Shown here: one piece after another, positions 1 to 5,617 of the stretch
How positions within the stretch are numbered: position 1 is the stretch's first letter
Layout of the letters: the number at the start of each line of letters is the position of its first letter
Source of the DNA: Chromatiaceae bacterium
GTDB taxonomy: Bacteria; Pseudomonadota; Gammaproteobacteria; Chromatiales; Chromatiaceae
Direction: 5' to 3'
Assembly: GCA_016938795.1 (NCBI GenBank)
Contig: JAFGTZ010000450.1
Coordinates: 1 to 7,818 of the forward strand
Length of the DNA: 7,818 nucleotides
Position numbers and translations under genes: made by a program
The notes under the pieces: model-generated
Told to the model about the DNA's origin: nothing
The model's database searches: none
Seen by the model: the letters and a program-made list of their open reading frames with translations, nothing else

Positions 1-2241
1 GCTGGAGCGGCGGCGGTTGCGACCGCCGCGCCGCCGGCGCGAGCTGCGCGGCTTGTCGCCATTGGGCGCGCCGGCCTGACCCTCGCCATTGCTCGGCTGG
101 GTGTGGTCCTCGCCTGGCTCGCGCGTCTCCCGAGCCTCGGGCTCGGCGGCGCGAGAGGCGGCCTCGGGCTGGGCGCTCGGGCGTTCGCTGCCGCGCGTTG
201 CGGCGGTTTCCAAGGCTGTGTCCGAGCCGTCCGAGTCGGGGCGTCGGGTGCGTGTGCGTGTGCCGTTGCGTTTGGTGCGCGAGTCGCCGTTGCGCGGTGC
301 GCGTGTGCGCTCCTCGGTCTGGCCTTCGCCGTCCTCGCTCCGCGCGGGGCGGTTGGGGCGGGGCTCGCGGCGTGGCGTTTCGGTGGGCGGCTCCTGGCGC
401 TCGGCCTCGGATGCAGGCTCGGGGCGGGGTGTCCTGTGCTCGTCAAGACGGCTGGAGGGGCGCTCGTCCTCGTTCTGACGCGGTGCGAAGAGACCCGTCC
501 AGATCCGCTTGAGCAGGCTGTCGGAGTCGCCGCGCTCGGCCTCGGGGCGCGCGAGCGGCGCACCGAGCGGGCGGGGCTGCGGGGCGCGCGGGCGCACCTC
601 GCGGGGCGGATCCTCGCGCTGGGGCGCGGGCGTGGCTGGGGCCACCTGCTTGACGGCAGGTTCCTCGGCGCGCGCCACGGAGCCGGTGCGCGGGTAGGTC
701 GTGGGGGCTGCCTCGGGGGCAAGCGCAAGCTCGTAGCTGGGCTGGTTTTCGACCAGCCTGGAGGCGTCCTGGCTGCGGATGCGTTCGATCTGATAATCGG
801 GCGTGAAGAGGTGTTCGTTCGGCACCAGCAGAATCTCGACCTGATGGCGCTGTTCAATGGCGAAGATGGCGCGACGCTTTTCGTTGAGCAGGAAGGTAGC
901 CACAGGCACTGGAAGCTGGGCGACGATGCGCTGGGTGTTGTCCTTCATCGCCTCTTCCTCGACGATGCGCAGGATGGAGAGCGCGAGCGACTCCACGCCG
1001 CGCACGGTGCCCTGGCCCTTGCAGCGCGGACACACCTGCTGGCTCGACTCGCCGAGCGAGGGGCGCAGGCGCTGGCGCGACATCTCCAAGAGGCCAAAGC
1101 GCGAGATGCGCCCGAGCTGCACCCGGGCGCGATCCTGCTTGAGCGCCTCGCGCAGGCGGTTCTCAACCTCGCGCTGGTGCTTGGGCGGGGTCATGTCGAT
1201 GAAGTCGATGACAAAGAGTCCGCCGAGATCGCGCAGTCGCAGCTGGCGGGCAATCTCGTCGGCGGCCTCCAGGTTGGTGTTGAGCGCGGTTTCCTCGATG
1301 TCGGCGCCCTTGGTGGCGCGCGCCGAGTTGATGTCGATCGAGGTCAGCGCCTCGCCCTGGTCGATGACGATGGAGCCGCCCGAGGGCAGGCGCACCTCGC
1401 GCTGGAAGGCCGACTCGATCTGGCTTTCGATCTGGTAGCGGGTGAAGAGCGGCACCTCGTCGCGATAGAGCCGCAGCTTTTTGATGTTCTGCGGCATCAC
1501 CTGACGGATGAAGCTCTCGGCGCGCTCATAGACCGCTGGATCGTCGATCACAATCTCGCCGATATCGACGCGCAGATAGTCGCGGATGGAGCGGATGATG
1601 ACGTCGCTTTCCTGATAGATGAGGAAAGGCGCGCGGCGCTGCTCGCTGGAGGTCTCGATGGCCTTCCAGAGTTGGAGCAGGTAGTCGAGATCCCACTGAA
1701 GTTCTTCGATATTCTTGCCCACGCCAGCGGTGCGCACGATCAGTCCCATGTCCTCGGGGATCTTCAGCTGGCTCATGGCGTCGCGCAGCTCGGTGCGATC
1801 CTGGCCCTCGATGCGGCGCGACACGCCGCCGGCGCGCGGGTTGTTGGGCATGAGCACCAGATAGCGCCCGGCGAGCGAGATGAAGGTGGTGAGTGCAGCA
1901 CCCTTGTTGCCGCGCTCTTCCTTGTCGATCTGCACCACCACCTCGCGTCCTTCGCGCAGGACATCCTTGATGTTGATGCGCGCGCCAGGCTTGGCCGAGT
2001 CGGGTTCGAAATAGGCGCGGGCAATCTCCTTGAGCGGCAGAAAGCCGTGGCGTTCGGCGCCGTAATCGACGAAGGCGGCTTCGAGGCTGGGTTCGACGCG
2101 GGTGATGGTGCCCTTGTAGATATTGGCCTTTTTCTGTTCGCGTCCGGGGGATTCGATGTCGAGGTTATAGAGCAGTTGGCCATCGACCGTGGCAACGCGC
2201 AACTCTTCCGGCTGAGTTGCATTGATCAGCATTCGTTTCAT
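1..2241 (-). CDS. rne: Ribonuclease E, N-terminal 747 residues (runs off the left edge)
   Basis: Endoribonuclease that initiates mRNA decay, processes rRNA and tRNA precursors and scaffolds the degradosome at the inner membrane. The start at 2241 (MKRMLINATQ) and most of the first 500 residues follow E. coli RNase E almost residue for residue. Visible are the S1 domain with F67, the 5'-sensor pair R170/T171, the catalytic aspartates D303 (SIDINSARATKG) and D346 (VIDFIDM), and the Zn-link C404/C407 (CPRC). After about residue 520 the protein becomes Pro/Arg/Glu-rich and disordered. It holds a short hydrophobic helix at 572-588 and an Arg-rich tract (RRRRGGRNRRR) at the window edge, resembling an RNA-binding region. 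The stop codon and any degradosome-partner motifs lie outside the window. Only a weak GAGA stands before the ATG, so homology rather than the ribosome site decides the start. The gene diverges from rluC. Confidence 0.98.
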   Translation of the reverse strand, partial: MKRMLINATQPEELRVATVDGQLLYNLDIESPGREQKKANIYKGTITRVEPSLEAAFVDYGAERHGFLPLKEIARAYFEPDSAKPGARINIKDVLREGREVVVQIDKEERGNKGAALTTFISLAGRYLVLMPNNPRAGGVSRRIEGQDRTELRDAMSQLKIPEDMGLIVRTAGVGKNIEELQWDLDYLLQLWKAIETSSEQRRAPFLIYQESDVIIRSIRDYLRVDIGEIVIDDPAVYERAESFIRQVMPQNIKKLRLYRDEVPLFTRYQIESQIESAFQREVRLPSGGSIVIDQGEALTSIDINSARATKGADIEETALNTNLEAADEIARQLRLRDLGGLFVIDFIDMTPPKHQREVENRLREALKQDRARVQLGRISRFGLLEMSRQRLRPSLGESSQQVCPRCKGQGTVRGVESLALSILRIVEEEAMKDNTQRIVAQLPVPVATFLLNEKRRAIFAIEQRHQVEILLVPNEHLFTPDYQIERIRSQDASRLVENQPSYELALAPEAAPTTYPRTGSVARAEEPAVKQVAPATPAPQREDPPREVRPRAPQPRPLGAPLARPEAERGDSDSLLKRIWTGLFAPRQNEDERPSSRLDEHRTPRPEPASEAERQEPPTETPRREPRPNRPARSEDGEGQTEERTRAPRNGDSRTKRNGTRTRTRRPDSDGSDTALETAATRGSERPSAQPEAASRAAEPEARETREPGEDHTQPSNGEGQAGAPNGDKPRSSRRRRGGRNRRRSS
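478..528 (-). other. Candidate membrane-targeting amphipathic helix of RNase E
   Basis: Residues 572-588 of the rne product read DSDSLLKRIWTGLFAPR. This is an isolated stretch of large hydrophobic residues (L, L, I, W, L, F) spaced with K and R, inside an otherwise Pro/Arg/Glu-rich tail. In E. coli RNase E the membrane-targeting amphipathic helix (segment A) sits at about residues 565-585, so the position and character match. That it binds the membrane here is inference. Confidence 0.65.
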
Positions 2242-2557
2242 TGTGTTGTGTCTCGCACCAAGGCGCGCGCACCATCACGGAAACCCGCCTCCCTGTGCCG
2301 TGGAGAAGATCCGCGGCTATCTGGAGATTGGGTGTCCGGCGTCTGGCGAGCAAGAATTCATCGACCTCAGCATGGGTCTCGTCCGCGATCCCGCAGAATT
2401 GAGCCCAAGGGAGCGCGCGCCTGTCATATTCAATTTGGATGGGGGTCAGCTGAACCCCGCCTGTTTTCGTCCCCGTTGAGTTGGCGGGGATCGCTTCGGA
2501 GCGGCGGAAGAGTGGCGCCGGTTGCGCTGGCCTGGCGCACGGCGCGGGGGCGTTGGG

Positions 2558-2565
2558 TGTAGAAT
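2558..2565 (+). promoter_or_regulatory. Possible -10 element facing rluC, weak
   Basis: TGTAGAAT followed by GCGCGG resembles a sigma70 -10 box (TAGAAT, 2560-2565) with a GC-rich discriminator. It is similar to the much better site upstream of ubiA. No acceptable -35 lies at 15-19 bp. If active, it would give a roughly 235-nt leader for rluC, antisense to the rne leader. Confidence 0.25.
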
Positions 2566-2610
2566 GCGCGGTTACTCGCTTGAGGAGTCCGCGCGAGGCT
2601 TCCCATGAGT

Positions 2611-2679
2611 CCCTCGGGCAGGCGTGGCCTGGTTGTTGTGAAAATCCGGCATCCGTCGTCTGGCGTCCCGGCCCGAGGG
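2611..2679. repeat. Perfect 9-bp inverted repeat, arms 2611-2619 and 2671-2679
   Basis: CCCTCGGGC at 2611-2619 and its exact complement GCCCGAGGG at 2671-2679 are separated by 51 bp. In the rne leader this would form a stem early in the transcript, closing a loop that contains an unstructured TTTTCACAACAACC segment. Each arm also contains the self-complementary octamer CCCTCGGG (or CCCGAGGG), so local alternatives exist. Confidence 0.5.
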
Positions 2680-2712
2680 TCGGAGGCGTCGCGACTGCGC
2701 TCGCCGCTCCGG

Positions 2713-2741
2713 GTTATGCAAGAACGTCTATTGGCTCTCAA
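2713..2741 (-). promoter_or_regulatory. Predicted sigma70-type promoter for rne
   Basis: On the leftward strand a -35 box TTGAGA (2741-2736, five of six consensus bases) is followed after exactly 17 bp by CATAAC (2718-2713, four of six). Transcription would start near 2706. It is the best -35/-10 pair I see upstream of rne on this strand. No experimental start is known to me. Confidence 0.5.
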
Positions 2742-2770
2742 TTGGCAGGCCAGCGCAAGCGTTTCATGGT
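2742..2770 (+). promoter_or_regulatory. Possible rluC promoter, weak
   Basis: TTGGCA (2742-2747) matches five of six bases of the -35 consensus. At 17 bp spacing it is followed by CATGGT (2765-2770), a poor -10. An alternative is the extended -10-like TGGTATCAG at 2767-2775, but that lacks a correctly placed -35. The site overlaps the rne -35, so the two promoters would be back to back. Confidence 0.25.
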
Positions 2771-2802
2771 ATCAGTGAAGATAGTCAGCATCAATCGAGC
2801 CA

Positions 2803-3828
2803 ATGCATCTAAGGTGCCATCCTTTGAAGTCTCAAGAGACCACCCAGCAGGCCCCCGAGAGCGGGGCCGAGGGCCCGCGTCTGGTGCGGGTCGATGCCGA
2901 ATCAACCGGGCAGCGCATCGACAATTTCCTGCTGCGCGTGCTCAAGGGCGTGCCGCGCAGCCATCTTTATCGGATGCTGCGCCGTGGCGAGGTGCGGGTC
3001 AACAAGGGTCGGGTCAAGGCCCATCATCGTCTCGAAAGCGGCGATCTGGTGCGTATTCCACCCCTGCGCACGGCGAGCGCGACACCCCCCGCGCAGGTGC
3101 CCGAGTCGCGGCTGGAGGCGCTGGAGCGGGCCATTCTGTTCGAGGACGAGCGGCTGCTGGTGGTGAACAAGCCGGCGGGGCTGGCGGTGCATGGCGGCAG
3201 CGGGCTGAGCTTCGGGCTCATCGAGTCGCTGCGTCAGCTGCGCCCCGGGCGCGAGCTGGAGCTGGCGCACCGGCTGGATCGGGACACCTCGGGCTGTCTG
3301 GTGCTGGCCAAGCGGCGCTCGACATTGCGCGAGCTTCACGCGCTGCTGCGCGAGGGGGGCATGGACAAGCGCTATCGGGCGCTCCTGGTGGGCGAGCTGC
3401 CGAGCGCGCGTCTGACGGTGGATGCGCCGCTGCGCAAGAATGTGCTGCGCGGGGGCGAGCGCCTGGTGAGTGTCGATGAGCGCGAGGGCAAGGCGGCGCG
3501 CTCGCTTTTCGAGCGTCTGGGGCGCTGGGAGTGGGGCGGGCGAGTGTTGACCCTGGTCGAGGTGCGGCTGCTGACCGGGCGCACCCATCAGATCCGCGTG
3601 CATGCCGCGCATCTGGGCGCGCCGCTCGCAGGCGATACCAAATACGGCGATGAGGAGGCCAACCGCGCGCTGCGTGCGCTGGGGCTCAATCGCTTGTTTT
3701 TGCACGCCAGCGCCTTGACCTTGCGCACTGAATCCATGAGCCGCGCGCTGCGCCTGGAGGCGCCGCTGCCGGCTGAACTGCAACAGGTAGTAACGACTCT
3801 GGAGGCTGGCGCGTGCGCTTCGAACTGA
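2803..3828 (+). CDS. rluC: 23S rRNA pseudouridine synthase RluC (RluA family)
   Basis: Isomerises uridines of 23S rRNA to pseudouridine. E. coli RluC acts at positions 955, 2504 and 2580. Counting from the ATG (341 codons), an N-terminal S4 RNA-binding domain spans about residues 36-85 (QRIDNFLLRVLKGVPRSH and RGEVRVNKGRVK). The catalytic domain carries VNKPAGLAVHGGSG, the signature HRLDRDTSG with catalytic D159, and TGRTHQIRVH followed by a conserved FLHASAL near the end. The S4 domain, the HGGSGLSFG segment and the divergent position next to rne favour RluC over RluD, RluA or TruC. It is the first gene of an operon with the HAD phosphatase and sppA, and its 3' end overlaps the phosphatase by 16 nt. 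The true start may be TTG at 2824, which has a better ribosome site. Confidence 0.95.
   Translation: MHLRCHPLKSQETTQQAPESGAEGPRLVRVDAESTGQRIDNFLLRVLKGVPRSHLYRMLRRGEVRVNKGRVKAHHRLESGDLVRIPPLRTASATPPAQVPESRLEALERAILFEDERLLVVNKPAGLAVHGGSGLSFGLIESLRQLRPGRELELAHRLDRDTSGCLVLAKRRSTLRELHALLREGGMDKRYRALLVGELPSARLTVDAPLRKNVLRGGERLVSVDEREGKAARSLFERLGRWEWGGRVLTLVEVRLLTGRTHQIRVHAAHLGAPLAGDTKYGDEEANRALRALGLNRLFLHASALTLRTESMSRALRLEAPLPAELQQVVTTLEAGACASN
2811..2826 (+). promoter_or_regulatory. Shine-Dalgarno-like AAGG and alternative TTG start of rluC
   Basis: AAGG at 2811-2814 sits 9 nt before an in-frame TTG at 2824. The ATG at 2803 has only a weak CGAG (2796-2799) in front of it. Starting at TTG would give a protein beginning MKSQETT, which resembles the MKTET start of E. 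coli RluC and removes seven unconserved residues. The sequence alone does not settle the choice. Confidence 0.4.
3801..3805 (+). promoter_or_regulatory. Strong Shine-Dalgarno site of the HAD phosphatase, inside rluC
   Basis: GGAGG lies 7 nt before the GTG at 3813, within the last codons of rluC. It fixes the GTG as the start of the next gene and implies translational coupling to rluC. Confidence 0.8.
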
Positions 3829-4493
3829 TTGTTTTCGACTGGGATGGAACCTTGATGGACTCCGAGGCGCGCATCGTGGCCTGTGTGCATGGCGCCTTTG
3901 CCAGCCTGGAGCTGGAGCCGCCGAGCCGCGAGATGGCGCGCGACATCATCGGGCTGGGGCTGGAGGAGGCGATGCGTCGTCTGGTGCCGGGCATCGAGCC
4001 GGCGCTTCTGGCCGATCTGGTCCTGGCCTATCGGCGCGAGTTTCTGGTGTCGAACGAGACGCCCTCGGTGCTCTTCGCGGGTGCGCGCGAGACCCTGGAG
4101 CAGCTCGCCGCCGAGGGCTACCGTCTGGCCGTGGCCACCGGCAAAAGCCGGGTGGGGCTCGACAAGTCGCTCGCCGAGACCGGACTTGGCGAGCTGTTTC
4201 ACGCCACGCGCTGCGCCGACGAGACCTTCTCGAAACCCCATCCGCAGATGCTCCTGGAGCTGATGGAGGAGCTGGGCGCGCGCGCCGCCGAGACCCTGAT
4301 GATCGGCGATACCGAATACGACATGCAGATGGCCACCAATGCCGGCACCAGCGCCCTGGCGGTGAGCTACGGCGTACATGCCCCCGAGCGGCTGCTGGCC
4401 CACGGGCCGCTCGCCTGTTTCGATGATCTGACGGCCATTCCGCGCTGGCTGCGCGAGAGGGCGGCCAGCGTTCAGACGGAGACCCTGCAATGA
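3813..4493 (+). CDS. HAD-IA family phosphatase, phosphoglycolate phosphatase-like
   Basis: A 226-residue haloacid-dehalogenase hydrolase, probably a cytoplasmic Mg-dependent small-molecule phosphatase. All four HAD motifs are intact: motif I DWDGTLMDS with nucleophile D9 and acid/base D11, motif II T109 (VATGKS), motif III K141 (SKPHP), and motif IV GDTEYDM with D166 and D170. Residues about 17-85 between motif I and the core form the helical C1 cap typical of subfamily IA. It starts at GTG behind a strong GGAGG and overlaps rluC by 16 nt and sppA by 4 nt (ATGA), so it is co-translated with both. A HAD phosphatase at this place, between rluC and sppA, is conserved in gammaproteobacteria such as Pseudomonas. 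The substrate cannot be read from the sequence. Phosphoglycolate is only the family-level label, so I give no gene symbol. Confidence 0.92.
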   Translation: MRFELIVFDWDGTLMDSEARIVACVHGAFASLELEPPSREMARDIIGLGLEEAMRRLVPGIEPALLADLVLAYRREFLVSNETPSVLFAGARETLEQLAAEGYRLAVATGKSRVGLDKSLAETGLGELFHATRCADETFSKPHPQMLLELMEELGARAAETLMIGDTEYDMQMATNAGTSALAVSYGVHAPERLLAHGPLACFDDLTAIPRWLRERAASVQTETLQ

Positions 4494-5497
4494 AGTGGAT
4501 GTTCTGGAAGCGATCCGAAGAGCCCATGCCCGCGCCGGGCCAACCTGATTGGGAGCGCGCCCTCATCAATCGACTGGCGCTCGACTATCTGCGCGATCGG
4601 CGACGGGCGCAGCGCTGGGGGCTGGCATTTCGGGCGTTCATTCTGGTCTATCTGTTCGGCCTGCTGATGGTTGCCTCACTGCCCGATCTGCGCGCGCGCG
4701 CGGCGAGCGGCGAGGAGCATGTGGCGCTCATCGAGGTGAAGGGCGTCATCAGCGCGGGCAGCGACGCGAGCGCCGACCGGGTGGTGGGCGCGCTGCGCGA
4801 GGCCTTCGAGGCGCCGCATGTGAAGGGCGTCATTCTGCGCATCAACAGCCCGGGCGGCAGTCCGGTGCAGGCGGGCTACATCAACGATGAGATTGCGCGC
4901 CTCAAGGCCAAGTACCGCGAGGAGCACAAGGAGAAGGATCTGCCGGTCTACGCGGTGGCCGCTGATCTGTGCGCCTCGGGCGGCTACTACATCGCCGTGG
5001 GCGCCGATGCCATCTATGCCGACAAGGCAAGCCTGGTTGGCTCGATTGGCGTGCGCATCGACAGCTTCGGCTTCGATCAGGCGCTCGACGAGCTGGGCAT
5101 CGAGCGCCGTTTGCTCACTGCCGGCGCCAACAAGGGCATTCTCGATCCCTTCTCGCCGCTGCCCGAGTCTCAGCGCGACTTCATTCGCGGCGTGCTGGAG
5201 CGTCTGCACCAGCAGTTCATCGCCGAGGTGCGCGAGGGGCGCGGTGAGCGTCTCAAGGGCGGGGATGAGGTCTTCAGCGGGCTCTTCTGGAGCGGCGAGG
5301 AGGCGCTCGAGCTGGGTCTGATCGACGGTCTGGGCAGCGCGAGTTACGTGGCGCGCGAGGTCATCGGTACCGAGACTTTGGTCGATTACACTCGCAAGCG
5401 CGATCTCTTCGAGAGCCTGGCCAAGCGCATCGGCGCGAGCTTCTCGGCGGGGCTGGCCGAGGGGCTGGGGGTCGAGGCCGCCCTGAATCTGCGCTGA
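4490..5497 (+). CDS. sppA: Signal peptide peptidase SppA, 36K type (S49 family)
   Basis: Membrane-anchored serine protease that degrades signal peptides left after protein export. A cytoplasmic, basic N-terminus (residues 1-42) precedes one transmembrane segment at about 43-64 (from WGLAFRAF to LLMVASL). The single S49 domain (about 76-300) should therefore face the periplasm. Family blocks visible are ILRINSPGGSP (oxyanion region), CASGGYYIA with catalytic S163, and SLVGSIGV. K215 in AGANKG sits 52 residues after the serine, the spacing of the Ser/Lys dyad in single-domain bacterial and archaeal SppA. At 335 residues it is the short form, about half the E. coli two-domain SppA (618 residues). 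Its ATG overlaps the phosphatase stop (ATGA) and has GGAGA 7 nt upstream. The ending codons lie within an 11-bp tandem repeat. SohB is the alternative in this family, but the motifs and neighbourhood fit SppA. Confidence 0.95.
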   Translation: MKWMFWKRSEEPMPAPGQPDWERALINRLALDYLRDRRRAQRWGLAFRAFILVYLFGLLMVASLPDLRARAASGEEHVALIEVKGVISAGSDASADRVVGALREAFEAPHVKGVILRINSPGGSPVQAGYINDEIARLKAKYREEHKEKDLPVYAVAADLCASGGYYIAVGADAIYADKASLVGSIGVRIDSFGFDQALDELGIERRLLTAGANKGILDPFSPLPESQRDFIRGVLERLHQQFIAEVREGRGERLKGGDEVFSGLFWSGEEALELGLIDGLGSASYVAREVIGTETLVDYTRKRDLFESLAKRIGASFSAGLAEGLGVEAALNLR

Positions 5498-5508
5498 ATC
5501 TGCGCTGA
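5483..5508. repeat. 11-bp tandem duplication across the sppA stop codon
   Basis: CTGAATCTGCG occurs twice head to tail (5483-5493, 5494-5504), followed by a further CTGA. The sppA stop TGA (5495-5497) lies in the second copy. Loss of one copy would leave the same C-terminus (NLR, stop), so gain or loss of units is neutral for the protein. Confidence 0.85.
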
Positions 5509-5524
5509 GTCAGGCGCTTGTCTT

Positions 5525-5584
5525 GGGGTCTCGGTGCGCTGGGGGCTGTGCGATAATGCGCGCCTCAGTCGTGGCCGAGGCCCC
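5525..5584. repeat. 10-bp inverted repeat bracketing the ubiA promoter
   Basis: GGGGTCTCGG (5525-5534) and CCGAGGCCCC (5575-5584) are complementary at nine of ten positions, the exception being a T/G that can wobble-pair in RNA. The 40-bp centre contains the ubiA -10 box. The left arm covers the -35 zone and the right arm lies about 11-21 nt after the predicted start. In read-through RNA from sppA the arms could form a hairpin followed by a loosely pyrimidine-rich stretch (actttcttcac), so a poor terminator is an alternative reading. Confidence 0.55.
5549..5557 (+). promoter_or_regulatory. Predicted extended -10 promoter of ubiA
   Basis: TGCGATAAT (5549-5557) is an extended -10 element (TG, one base, GATAAT) followed by a GC-rich discriminator. 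Transcription would begin near 5564, leaving a leader of about 54 nt before the ATG at 5618. No good -35 is present at 17 bp (TCTCGG), as is common when an extended -10 is used. It indicates that ubiA can be transcribed separately from the rluC-HAD-sppA operon. Confidence 0.6.
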
Positions 5585-5617
5585 ACACTTTCTTCACACC
5601 TGACCGAGCCCGTCCTC

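Larger units (their letters stand above)
2242..2706 (-). promoter_or_regulatory. Predicted rne 5' leader with several hairpins
   Basis: No credible gene lies between 2242 and 2802. From the predicted rne promoter the leader would be about 465 nt, long like the roughly 360-nt E. coli rne leader that mediates autoregulation. In leftward RNA I see a 9-bp long-range stem (2671-2679 with 2611-2619), a small CGCU/AGCG hairpin (2503-2492), a 6-bp UCCCCG/CGGGGA hairpin with a 9-nt loop (2490-2470), and a GGGGU/ACCCC hairpin (2457-2442). A/U-rich unpaired stretches lie around 2425-2440 and 2637-2645. The CGGGG segment near 2459-2455 could compete for pairing with UCCCCG at 2490-2485. Equivalence to the E. 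coli hp1-hp3 structures is inference from position and length only. Confidence 0.5.

Noticed and set aside
2222..2479. 85-codon rightward frame overlapping the rne start region
   Set aside because: There is no ribosome site and no recognisable domain. It lies antisense to the rne leader and start, so it is most likely chance.
103..2562. Open frame of 819 codons on the plus strand, opposite rne
   Set aside because: It is the antisense shadow of rne in a GC-rich sequence. The translation is low-complexity (Ala/Gly/Arg/Leu) at its start, matches no family I recognise, and the minus strand codes for an unmistakable RNase E with every catalytic residue.
2430..2741. 103-codon leftward frame in the rne-rluC gap, as a possible upstream ORF of rne
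   Set aside because: Its start lies at the predicted rne -35, upstream of the predicted start site. The protein is Arg/Pro-rich and unconserved-looking, and no ribosome site is evident.
2481..3479. 332-codon rightward frame overlapping the front of rluC
   Set aside because: It is out of frame with rluC, and its translation is Ala/Gly/Arg-rich with no family motif, while rluC in the overlapping frame is complete.
2902..3783. 293-codon leftward frame opposite rluC, and a similar 300-codon frame (3588-4490) opposite the phosphatase
   Set aside because: Both are antisense shadows typical of GC-rich genes. They show Gln/Arg/Leu-rich composition and no domains.
5525..5600. Intrinsic terminator for the rluC-HAD-sppA operon
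   Set aside because: The inverted repeat has a 40-bp loop and only a mixed pyrimidine stretch after it, not a T-tract. I list it as a repeat instead.
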